Below the pieces are notes generated by a model. The model did no database searches. It saw only the letters and a program-made list of their open reading frames with translations, and was not told the origin of the DNA. Source: Melieria omissa (lineage: Eukaryota; Arthropoda; Insecta; Diptera; Ulidiidae). Taken from it: a stretch of 64,000 nt of DNA. The stretch lies in contig OZ020270.1 in the NCBI GenBank assembly GCA_963971225.1, forward strand, positions 17,781,817-17,845,816. The letters are read 5' to 3'. The position numbers and the translations under genes are program-made. Each line of letters starts with the position of its first letter. The stretch's first letter is position 1. Below are positions 9,370 to 19,445 of the stretch, one piece after another.

Positions 9370-9373
9370 TTAA

Positions 9374-9789
9374 AGACTTGGTACGGAAAACTTGATAAGA
9401 ATCGGAAAAGTTCAATTACAATTATCAAAATTATCGAGTAGAATTATAAAGTTAAATTAATAAGGTTAAATTTTTATATATTTTTGCTCTTCGCACTTTA
9501 CCAATACGGATGCCAAAAACAATCGTCGTTATAGAAAATAAACTTTATTTAGAAATTTTAGTACTTCATTTAAACGAAAATACACCAAATAACCTTAAAA
9601 TTAAGTTAATAGCACGATATCTTCTTCGTGCGTGTTCTTTTATAAGGGTATTTCTTTTTAGAAATCACTTTAAACATATTTTATACCGAATATTTTAATC
9701 GAAAATTTAAATATTAAGAAACACTGTGATATATTTTTAAGTTGAAAATTAAATTTCTTCACAGGATTCTTTTGAAATCACTCAGTTTT
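9374..9789. other. AT-rich spacer, no gene seen
   Basis: Low-complexity AT-rich DNA. It may include 5' sequence of the gag fragment's parent element, displaced by the MITE, but no LTR end or frame was recognised. Confidence 0.5.
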
Positions 9790-10247
9790 GGGTCAAATTT
9801 TCTCATTACACAAAAACATGTATAACTTTTGACCTAATGCAAAATAATGACTTTTTTTTGTAAGGGATTGTAGAATTGAATGAAATGTGTCAAAATTTTC
9901 TCGCTGGCGGAGAAGTTTCATTAATTTTCAATTATTTACAACAAATAGGATTTTTCAGCTAAATAATAATTTTTTTGTGAAGAAAGATTTTTTCGTGGCA
10001 AAGTTTATTAATTGACAAAAATTTTGATGTAGAAAACGTTGAGTTCCGATAAACCGTTCGTGAGTTATGAATTTTTGAAAAAAACATGATCAAAAACTTT
10101 AACTGTAAATAACTAATGAAAAAAACATTTTTTTTCAAAATTATTTTTGGGGTGTCGTTTTTACCTCCAAGCCGATCGGAAACCTTATTGGTCAACGAAA
10201 ACTGAGGCCATCGATTTTAAAGTGGCCCACTTGAGAAAATTTGACCC
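9790..10247. mobile_element. MITE with GGGTCAAA ends (458 bp)
   Basis: It begins GGGTCAAATTTTCTCA and ends with its inverse, TGAGAAAATTTGACCC. Two further copies of the same sequence, in opposite orientations, make up 54330-55610. The flanks share only TTT here, whereas the other locus has a clear TATA duplication. It is non-coding. Confidence 0.75.
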
Positions 10248-11024
10248 TTTAAGAAAATATTTCGTAATTTTAGAAAATATTTGAATACTTGAATCGAAAA
10301 ACAAATTAACATTTGCACACCGGGTTTTAACTTTTCAATTTTTAAGTAATGTTGTCAAATATAACACGGATTTTTAAGAATTGAATTTTTGAAATATTTT
10401 CCACTTTGAAAATTTCTAAAATGATCACTTACACTTTTTAAATTTAATTAGATTAAAGATGAAGGCAGGAATTCGTGGTCCTTTCAGCATTTGTAAGAAG
10501 GCAATCAGTGTTCTTTTGTCCTTTCAGGATTCTTATGTCCTTTCAGCATTTGCAGGTTCTTGGTCCTTCAAGTTGGGCGCGAGTTATGTGGTTTTTTATT
10601 TCTTTATTTATTACTTTTTATAGCGATCTTATTCGCTTGATCTCGACTTTACAAGTGACGCTCTAATATTTTGCCAATTAAGCCGAAGCCCAAGCTCAAG
10701 CATCCAAGCTGCATACCCATGCGTTGTTGTTGGTTGGAGCTGTGATGCTACCGCGCATTGATGACATTACAAATGTAAAATGTTTCGCTGTTGCTATGTG
10801 CTCTTGCCAATGATAATGATGATAACAATGAATGCAATGTATGCATGTATGTATGTATGAATGTATGTATGTTTGTAGCGCAGCATTCCAGCATGGACAG
10901 CCCAGGGGAAACTTTAAGTAGCAGCTATGTTAACTTGTGTCAACAGAGCATCCCAGCTAATAAACCACGGAACAATATCTGGTGATGTTAGCTGCTATGT
11001 TAGCTTATACTTATATATATAATT
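10248..11024. other. Spacer with short direct repeats and a microsatellite
   Basis: No gene is seen. There are three or four copies of GTCCTTTCAG(C/G)ATT between about 10478 and 10560, and a (GTAT/GAAT)n tetranucleotide tract at about 10833-10875. Confidence 0.6.
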
Positions 11025-11293
11025 GTAGGCGGTACCACGCCCCTTTGTCTAATCCGCACAACTTGTTTCTAGTCGAATTGTGCGACTAAGTGGTAAGTTC
11101 GTACAAAGTTTCATTGATGTGCGACTTACGGAAATGTTGGGTCATAAAAATGTGCCACGCTCCCTTTCCAACGCCGGTAAAATCTTATCAGTAGAATAAC
11201 ACATCTATAAGACTACGGTACACTAACTTTCAACGCTGTGCGGCTTACAATTCGAAAGCTATTTCATATAAAAGATTTGAGTTGTATGGGCGG
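11025..11293 (+). repeat. GCCACGCCC tandem array, first unit
   Basis: The first unit of an array of ~250-260 bp repeats, each marked by TGTATGGGCGGTGCCACGCCC and the phrase TTCCATATTAAAGAATTGAG. The array is broken by a hAT element at 11294 and continues at 13268. Confidence 0.75.
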
Positions 11294-13267
11294 CAGTGGC
11301 GTCCCCAGGATTTCGGGAAGGGGGGGATATGCAAAAAATGCAGTTTAACGCCATTTTTATACTTTCATCTTTGCGTATTATTTTTAATACATGTTAAATA
11401 AAATTGTACATACATACATATATGTATACATATACTAACATAAACTTCTTAAAACACAAAATTCAAGTGACATGTATTTTTAAGTCATAAAATCCCAACC
11501 AAAAAATTCAAGTTTGTTTTAAGTTATGACATTTCGAAAACAACTGCTAATAGAATTACGAAAAACTCAAAAGACGTATTTTAAAAAGCACACCAGCTAT
11601 GTAAAAGAAATCAAACATTTACAAAATGTATGACGTTCTGAAATTTAATTATGATAGAGGTGACCATGTTTCCATGTTTACCCGCAATTCACCAAAACTA
11701 TGTAAGTGCAGGGTTGGCATGAAGCCTGCGTTTGATTACTATTTTGGTAAATAGTCGACACTTTTGAGAACATTGAAAATACAACTATTCTGCGAGAACA
11801 AATGCAATGCTGATTTTTTTATTCATTTATTCTTAACCCTTCTGCGGGTATCCGGTTCTGGCCAGACCATATTGAACTTTGGATCCACTTTAGTAATGTT
11901 GTAATTAAGCTATCGAGCTCAAATTTCATGATATCCTTAACTGATCCTTTCTAAGCACAAAACCCAAAACCATGGCTTGGCCAGACCATGGTGTATTTTC
12001 ATACAAATTTGCCAGTTATTTTCAGTTTTTTTTTGTTATTTTCAACGTAATTATTGTCAGAATTGTTAATAAATATTTTTTTATATTATATATATATTTT
12101 CAACTAGGTTTTTCCATCTGACCCGATTTGAAGCACTTTTTTCGTGCCATCCCGTTAATAGTGACGTAAATTAGCTGGCGCAAAATGTACCTGGTCCAAG
12201 TGTTTTTCGTTCGCCTTTTTTTTGGGTTAATAAATTATAATTTTTGTTGGAAAATAATGTTGGAACATATTCAAAATTAATACTTATCCATTTTCCAATT
12301 CGATTGGGTGTTTTCTGTGACAGAGATTAAAGGAAGAGAATGCTATTTTGAGAATCAGGTGGACATTGTTTTTGAACTTCGACGCTGGAGTTAAATCAGA
12401 GAGGAAAATCTCTAAAAAAATTTCCTTAGCAATAGCGGAAACTAATGCTTTAGAGCAACGAATTTAAGATATTAAATAATTTGCTGCGAGAGGCAATAAT
12501 AACGGTGCTGCCAATTTCACGCTTTCATTTGGCCCTGAACAAAACGAAGCTTCTGATACTGATAGAAAAAATGGTCGTTTAGATAGTTCAATGTGAAGAT
12601 AGCAACGACGAAGGCGACAAGGAAAACGATATCCGGCCAGTTCAGCATGAACAACAACATGTAGAGCATGTTTTGCATATTTTTCTTTGGCAAAGCAGTT
12701 CAGAATTATTAACAGTGCAAGGAATCCAGAAATATATATATCAAAACCCGATTTGTATGTGTCGAATGTAAAATCTCAATGTGGTATAGTCATGATACTG
12801 CATTATATTGTTGAAATAATTGCATTGGTCAAGCAGCTGAAGTAGATCCATAAGTAACGTATTTTACATTTATACATTTTTTTTATTTTTTTGCTTTACT
12901 GCCGTATTTTTTTAATTTCAAAATTAACTCATTAAAGTTGAAACTCGCTATTTACTTAATTATTCTAGTATATTTTCACCGTTTTACGTAAAAATAATGT
13001 AGACAAGCAAAAGAAATCATTGTATTCACACTTTCTGGTTTTTTTATATCCTTAACAACAATCCTCGACTATCATCTTGTTTACATTATGGTCTGGCCAG
13101 ATCATGGGAGGTTCAGTTATTAGGTTTTAAGTGGGTGATTACAGAAGCGATAAAGCAAATAGTAAAAATGTTTCACAATTCCATATTGTTATAGCAAATT
13201 GCATAAGTGAATTCTCCGACCAAGGGGGGGATCCATCCCCCTAATCCCCCCCCTGGGGACGCCACTG
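11294..13267. mobile_element. Non-autonomous hAT element in the array (1,974 bp)
   Basis: The ends are CAGTGGCGTCCCC and its inverse, GGGGACGCCACTG. An 8-bp duplication, ATGGGCGG, flanks it (11286-11293 and 13268-13275). No transposase frame is present. The interior holds three or so occurrences of a TGGCCAGACCAT palindrome (about 11858, 11975 and 13093) and an AT-rich centre, possibly another degraded element. Cutting it out restores the array unit. Confidence 0.88.
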
Positions 13268-14320
13268 ATGGGCGGTGACACGCCACCTTGTTAAAAATCC
13301 GTCCCATTCCTTCTATCGAAAGATATGACCAATAAGTAGGTTCGTTCTAAGTTTCATTAATGTGCGACTAACAGTTTAAAAATTATGCGGACAGTTTGGG
13401 TCAAATAAATATTCCACGCTCCTTGTCCAACGCCCGTCAAATTTTAACACTAGAAATACACTTCTATGAGACGAGGTACACCTACTTTTAATGCTCTGCG
13501 CCTGACAATTTCGAAGCTATTCCATATTAAAGAATTGAGTTGTTTGAACGGTGCCACGCCCCTTGTATTAAATCCACCACACGACCAAATCGTTAGTTTG
13601 TACTGAGTGTCATTGATGTAAATGCTATAGTTCAAAAGTTACACCGGAATTAAAAAAGTGCCACGCCCATTGTCCAACGCCTATTAAATTTTACCGGTGG
13701 AACGACACGTCTACGCCATGATGCTGTACCAAATTTCAATGCTGTCCGACCTATAATTCTGAAGATATTCCATATTAAAGAATTGAGTTGTATGGACGGT
13801 GCCACGCCCCCTTGTCCAAAATCCACCCTATTCCGCTGCCGAAGGACACGACCAAATCGTTAGTTTGTACCAAGTGTCGTTGATGTAAATGCTATAGTTC
13901 CACCGGAATTTCCAACGCCCATACAATATAACCGAAGGAATGAAACGTCTACGCCATGACACTGTACCAAATTTCAATACTGTCCGACTTATAATTCTGA
14001 AGATTTTCTATGTTAAAGAATTGAGTTGTATGGGCGGTGCCACACCCCTTGTCCAAAATACATCCTATTCCCCCTGCCGAAGGACACGACCAAATCGTTA
14101 GTTTGTACCAAGTGTCGTTGATGTGAATGCTATAGTTCGAAAGTAACACCAGAATTCAAAAAGTGCCACGCCCCTTGTCCAACGCCCATTTACTGGTGGG
14201 ATGACAGGTCTACGCCATGACTCTGTACCAAATTTCAATGCTGTCCGACTTATAATTCTGAAGATATACCATATTAAAAATTTAGGTTGTATGGGAGGTG
14301 CCACGCCCACCTGCCGTACA
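13268..14320 (+). repeat. GCCACGCCC tandem array, remaining units
   Basis: About four degenerate units with boundaries near 13275, 13542, 13788, 14025 and 14284. Each has two GCCACGCCC-type boxes (GTATGGGCGGTGCCACGCCCC and AAAAAGTGCCACGCCC) about half a unit apart. The same family occurs at 46181-47000 and, inverted, at 57480-57755. Short open frames in it are by-products of the repeat. Confidence 0.8.
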
Positions 14321-14520
14321 AACATGTAATATCGCTATAAACCACCGCATTGACGTCTTCTATCACACACAAAAAAAAATTTGCCGAAAGAATGAGCCGT
14401 TTTCGCAAACACTGGCTACACACAGAATTTTTGAATCTTTTTATATAAGTTAACACGACCACCCAGTAGCAAAGTTCCCAAGCCAAACACGCACCGTAAA
14501 CGTTGGCTGAGGTGCGGCTT
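14321..14520. other. Spacer, nothing recognised
   Basis: Sequence between the array and the 88-bp tandem duplication. No gene or element end is seen. Confidence 0.5.
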
Positions 14521-14678
14521 CAGCAGTTCTTGCGGACGTCGCACTGCAGCGCCAGCTTTGGCTGACGACAATGTTGCGGGCATTGCTCCGCGACCAATAA
14601 TGCGCCATCAGCAATTCTTGCGGACTTCGCACTGCAGCGCCAGCTTTGGCTGACGACAATGTTGCGGGCATTGCTCCG
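14521..14678 (+). repeat. Tandem duplication, 88-bp period
   Basis: CAGCAGTTCTTGCGGACG... at 14521 recurs as CAGCAATTCTTGCGGACT... at 14609. About 70 bases are nearly identical, separated by an 18-base spacer that is also partly repeated. Confidence 0.85.
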
Positions 14679-15158
14679 ACGCTGGCCCAATTGACCGATA
14701 TCGCGTGGTCAGCATATTTGGGGTGTTGGGAGAGGTTTAGCTTTAAGCAGAATTGTAAGTAGTAGCACAGAACAAACAATATGCAGAATGCGCATCTGGT
14801 GTAAAGAAAATTTTCTTCGCGGGTTCCAGCGGTACGACCCGTTTGTGGATGCGGGGGGAAGCAGTAAAGGGGATGAGAACGCACAGAGCGCGAGAGCGTA
14901 AAAAGAGAAGCTGTGAGAGCGCAAAATGAAATGTTCGGAGAGCAAACAGATAAAAGTATTAATCGCATGCCGGTGTACCAAACAGTAACGCACCATATAT
15001 GTATGTGGTTGTTGTTGTTGGCCAACAAAGCGATGTGCCGCATGCATTGTGGTGGAGGAAATGAAAGTCGACAGCCTGTGGTTGTTGTTGCCGCTGGCTA
15101 ACAACTGAAGTTAGAATATATTTTTGCTTTGGCTGATTTCTGTAACGAGTTCAGCAAT
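14679..15158. other. Spacer, no gene supported
   Basis: Contains GAGAGCG-rich and TTGTTG-rich stretches. Several short frames overlap here, but none shows a domain. Confidence 0.5.
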
Positions 15159-16385
15159 TCACAATACTACGATAAAAAACCCCCAATTGTGGGAATAAGT
15201 CAAGGAATAAGTTTGGTCAAAATAACCAGAGAAGAAGAATATCCTGAGAAGAACTAAGATCATAAAGTCCAAAATTGTGTTTTTATGATCAGGACACGTG
15301 GAAAACCATTGTGGTGTAGCATTTTGGCATTTAACTTTTATTACATTTTTTATGCCTACAATTTGTGGCTGTTTTTCAAAAATGCTGCGGAAAATTGAAA
15401 TGTGTACTTTGCTTATCTCTAATAGAATTTGCGATGGACTAATAAGGTTGCCGAAATCTTTAAGAGAGTTAAAGTTTTTGTGAAATATGAAAAGTTCACT
15501 AGGAACTGTTAGTACCTCATCTTCTTTTCTCAATTCCGCTGCACATGTTTCACAGTTTATTTTGGTAAGTATTTTGTAGACAACATAACCCCAAAAATAT
15601 CTTAAAGACGCTAAATCTATGGTAAATTCGGAACAGTTCTCAAAACTATCATTTAATATGAAATCGGCAAGGCGCAAGGTATTATTATCCACTTCAAAAT
15701 CATCGGTTTGACTAGTTTCTTCGCTATGTTCAGGAGCTGAGTCGGGATTTACTTAATACGATATTAGAAAGCGTTTCAAACGTAGTATCATTTAGTTCTT
15801 CACAATTGCTGTGGGAACTTAATTGCACAATTTTTGCGGCCATTAAGCGTGCTAATATATTATTAATATCAGCCACTGATGGATTTATATTATTACCACC
15901 TTTTTGTCTTAGTATAGAAAACATATTTTCAAGTTTGTCTTGGTTTAATGTCCTTGTCATCAAAAAAAAAATGTCGGATTTTTTCTCAAACAGCTCGTCT
16001 ACTAATAGCAAAACAGCTTTTAGAGTAAGTTTCATCCCATCAAAAAAAAATACTTTTTTCTTTTTGTCAACAAATGAGATATCATCCAGGTATTTAAGGA
16101 AGAACTTTATATACTCATGTGATAAACTGTTAAGTTGAATTGCAGATCTGTAGAAATTTTTGGAATATAACGATCCACTGTTTAGGCAATCAAATATTTT
16201 GTCAATATTTTCTATAAAGCTGGCCGTAGATAAAGCCAATTCTTTAGAGCAACTTTTGAAACCTACAGTTTCAGCAGTTGTCCTAATAGCAGCTTGAACA
16301 GTCCTGCTGAAAATTTGGATTGCCAGTTTTACTTTCATTTTCTCGAAAGAATTTGGAAAAATGTGTTGGCTGGTTAGTTTAGGAC
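15159..16385 (-). pseudogene. P-element-like (THAP9-type) transposase, C-terminal half, broken
   Basis: Two frames on the minus strand make up the second half of a P-element-superfamily transposase, which cuts and pastes DNA using GTP. The first piece (about 16385 down to 15730) shows KMKVKLAIQIFS, SHEYIKFFL, a KKVFFFDGMKLTLKAV block and the hallmark TRTLNQDKLENMFS followed by RQKGGNNINPS. The second piece (15692 down to 15159) shows the C-terminal YFWGYVVYKIL and C-x2-C and CPDH-type residues. They are joined by a one-base frame change near 15735. The N-terminal THAP DNA-binding domain and the first half are missing: the sequence switches at about 16385 to an errantivirus RT on the other strand. 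No 8-bp duplication or P-type terminal repeat was found. Assignment is by motif memory and is fairly firm. Confidence 0.78.
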
Positions 16386-17350
16386 ACATTTTGGATAGAT
16401 TGTACGAGGCCAACATGAGGGTTTCACGCGAGAAATCCAACTTTTTCAGGGAAAGTGTCGAATATCTAGGTTTCGTTGTGTCACGCGGCGGTATTGGGAC
16501 ATGCCCTAGCAAAGTGGAGGCAATTTGTAACTATGAGCAACCCACTACATTGTTTAATGTCAGGTCCTTCCTTGGGTTAGCAAGCTACTATGCTTCATCA
16601 AGGACTTCGCGTCATTGGCAAAACCTTTAAGCGACATTCTAAAGGGCGAGAATGGCAAGGTAAGCGCTGGACAGTCAAAGAAAATACCAGTAAACTTTGA
16701 TGAAAGGCAATGCCAGGCGTTTGAAAAGCTCAAGGCGGTTCTTGCATCCGAAAACGTAATGTTACGCTATCCGGATTATGAAAAGCCGTTTGATTTAACG
16801 ACAGACGCATCGTCCTCTGGTTTGGGAGCAGTCTTTTCCCAGGGCGGGAAACCCATAACCATGATATCAAGGACTTTAAGGGACAGAGAGGTTAATTTTG
16901 CGACAAACGAACGAGAGCTGCTTGCTATAGTTTGGGCACTGAAAAACCTCAGAAATTATCTGTACGGAGTGAAGAATTTGAATATCTTCACAGATCACCA
17001 ACATTTAACGTTTGCAGTGTCAGATCGCAATCCAAACGCAAAAATTAAGCGTTGGAAAGCTTTCATCGACGAACATAATGCCAACATCTTCTACAAGCCG
17101 GGGAAGGAAAATTATGTCGCTGATGCGTTATCACGACAACACATCCACATCCTAGAAGACGATGCACGGTCCGACATTGCCACAATACACAGCGAACAAT
17201 CACTCACCTACACTATCGAATCGACTGACAAACCTGTCAACTGCTTTCGAAATCAAATAGTAATAGAAGAAAGCGGGGTATCCTCGGATCGTAATGTTAT
17301 TATGTTTGGAAGAAAAACCCGACATCTCATATATTTCTCGGAGAAACGCT
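16380..17350 (+). pseudogene. Errantivirus RT/RNase H fragment
   Basis: Two overlapping frames (16361-16630 and 16615-17352) carry the end of an RT and a whole RNase H. They are very close to the matching part of the intact errantivirus pol: ANMRVSREKSNFF, VRSFLGLASYY, LTTDASSSGLGAVFSQ, NIFTDHQHLTFAVSDRNPNAKIKRW and KPGKENYVADALSRQ. A small deletion after LASYY shifts the frame. The fragment starts about where the P-like relic ends and stops where a minus-strand gypsy fragment begins, so both edges are recombination or insertion junctions. In the FTDHQPL motif the Pro is replaced by His. Confidence 0.9.
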
Positions 17351-17359
17351 AATTGAGAG

Positions 17360-18789
17360 GATAACATACTATCTATATTTGGTATTGGGAATTTGTCACT
17401 AACAGTTATTTCATTTAGTGCTCTGTAATCGACTACAATGCTCCATTTTTTCTTTCCTGAGTTGTCAGTTTTCTTCGGTACAACCCATATTGGTGAATTA
17501 AAAGGTGAAACACTTTCTTTTATTATTCCTTGCTGTAACATTTCTTTAATTTGCCTATTTATTTCCTCTTCGTGAATTTGAGGATATCTATAAATTTTCG
17601 AATAAACTGGCCTATCAATTGTTGTAACAATTTCATGTTGTACCTCGTGAGTATGGGTAAGGTCTTGGCCTTCTTCGTAAAACAAATCGTAGTTTTTGGA
17701 TACTAAGTTTTTGAGCTTTTGTTTTTCCTGTTCTAATTTTTCATATATTACTTTTTTATCCGATGCTTCTAAGGTCTGGATTTTATGATATTTATATGAT
17801 CATGCATTTAGAAAATTTGTCTTAATTCCATTAATTTTAATATAATTTTCTTCCATATTGATAACTGCGGCTAATGGTTTCAGTAGATTTTGTCCAATTA
17901 AGCCATCAAAATTTTTGTTTTTAAATGTTGTTTACTTCCAACACATGTTATTCTTTTCATTAAATTCAATTGGCAATGGTGTTATTATCTCTTCATTTAT
18001 AGAAACGATTCCATTAAGCGTTTTAAAAGTTATTGGTTGGCTTAGTTTGGTTCGTCTGTATTGTGTTAGTAGATTTGTGTCTAACGGTGACGTCGACGAT
18101 CCCGTATCTATCAAACATTTAATTTTTTTATTTCCTACTGTTAATTCTACTATCGGCAAGTCATATTGTGGGCCTGATACTGAAAAGTTATCCTCACTCC
18201 TTCCCTCGATGTGATCAACTTCCATGGGCGTTGGAGGTTGGAATCGGCTTTGATTGGACTGATTCCACCTGAACTGTTGTGAGTTATGTCTAAAGTTTCC
18301 AGAGTTTCGGGGGTTTTGTCGGAATTGTCCGGAGAAATTTGGTCGAAAGTTTTGTACTGGAGGAGGAGTATACATTTGTGTAAATTGCTCGTACCTAGGT
18401 TAGAATTGGTTTGTATTTCTATTTCCAAAGTTACTGTTATTGTTGGTGTTCGTTCGTTTACTATTATTTCCCACGTCATATGCCCTTAGCATACCTGTGG
18501 CTTGAAGTAAGTAGTAAGCTTCTCTTAACTTTGTTATTTGCCTACTGTGAATGATACTAGCTAAATTAGGGTTAATACCATTTAAAAATGTTTTAAGTAT
18601 AACCGATTCGTTTGAGATCGGTGAGAATTCTAAAGGCTTATTTCTATCGAACTCGTACTTAATATTAAGCTTATCTAATATGTCTCTTAATTTATTAAAA
18701 TAGTCACTTACATTGTGATTTAAAAACGCGCAAGGCAAACTTTTTAAAACAAATGGTTCCTGTACTAAAACTATTTTGAAGTACGGCAC
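17360..18789 (-). pseudogene. 17.6-like gypsy fragment: gag end, protease, RT start
   Basis: Three minus-strand frames carry consecutive pieces of one element. 18789-18400 is gag (YFNKLRDILDKLNIKYEFD, LKTFLNGINPNLASII, then an Asn-rich tail). 18375-17932 is the gag end and protease (CLIDTGSSTSPLD with the DTG active site). 17685-17370 is the RT N-terminus (PVYSKIYRYP, NSPIWVVPKK, IVVDYRALNEIT). Frame changes separate them, and the RT is cut off at about 17365 before its catalytic box. The first 70 bases of the gag piece belong to family D, so D may be the upstream part of this element, or the match may be a fusion. It is a different lineage from the intact errantivirus. Confidence 0.8.
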
Positions 18790-19158
18790 TAAAAATGCAA
18801 AACGCCAAAACCAGCCAAAAATTCCGCCGTCGTTCAGACCGCAAAAATGACAATGTTTAAAAAGGAAAAACTACTACTAAACGTGTACTAAAAACTAAAT
18901 AATTGTGCTATCTAAACCTGAATAAAGGTACGCCAAATTACTACTTTAAAGTAGGCAAAAGAAGAAAAACAAAATAAACTATGTGTGATAACTCGAAACG
19001 AAATTGAGTGCTCAAAAGGAATATTGCTGCTGCCCGGAAAAACTGCCGAGAATGCCGAGAATGAGGGTTACCAGTCATCGTTGGAGTCTCTAGAAGCTGT
19101 GAGAATCATACCAGGATGTTCAAGGAGCGTCAAAGTTGTTGAAATTTTTTTATAATAT
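18719..19158 (-). repeat. Dispersed repeat D, copy 1, left piece
   Basis: Matches 33504-33948 with few differences, starting at GATTTAAAAACGCGCAAGGC. It is cut at TATAATAT by S copy 2 and continues at 24081. Copy 2 of D at 33504 shows the uninterrupted site, so the insertion point is proven within the window. Confidence 0.9.
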
Positions 19159-19367
19159 TGTAACGATAAGACAGTCTGTCGCTGTGCAAAGCAACCCTGC
19201 CGCTTCGCGCCGTGCTATAATTCAATGTGGCAACGACGGCCGCGATAATAACTTTTAGTCCAATCTGGCAACGATGATCGCTGCGTTGGAATAATTAAAG
19301 TTGTTTCATTTTCAAATTGCACAATCCAGTGATACGTAACAGCCCACTAGACCTAGTATTCGTAACA
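19159..19367 (+). repeat. S copy 2 5' LTR, internally deleted
   Basis: 209 bp against 424 bp for the 3' LTR. The missing block lies between GATGATCG and TTGGAATAATT and contains the TATAAAA box, start region and AATAAA. The ends TGTAACGATAAG and TTCGTAACA are intact. Confidence 0.92.
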
Positions 19368-19369
19368 TT

Positions 19370-19387
19370 TGGTGTCAGAAGTGGGAT
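19370..19387 (+). promoter_or_regulatory. Primer binding site, probably tRNA-Leu
   Basis: TGGTGTCAGAAGTGGGAT lies two bases after the 5' LTR. Its complement resembles the 3' end of a fly tRNA-Leu as I remember it. The position is certain; the tRNA identity is from memory. Confidence 0.65.
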
Positions 19388-19445
19388 TGTGGAAAATTGA
19401 AAGTAAACAAAAAAAAAATAATAATAAAATTATAAAAGCACGGAC

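Noticed and set aside
14521..14678. CRISPR-like array
   Set aside because: There are only two long units with an 18-base gap and the context is eukaryotic; it is a simple tandem duplication.
14450..15104. Overlapping minus-strand frames (197 and 131 codons)
   Set aside because: They are low complexity, partly from the 88-bp tandem duplication; there is no conserved motif and no second copy to test.
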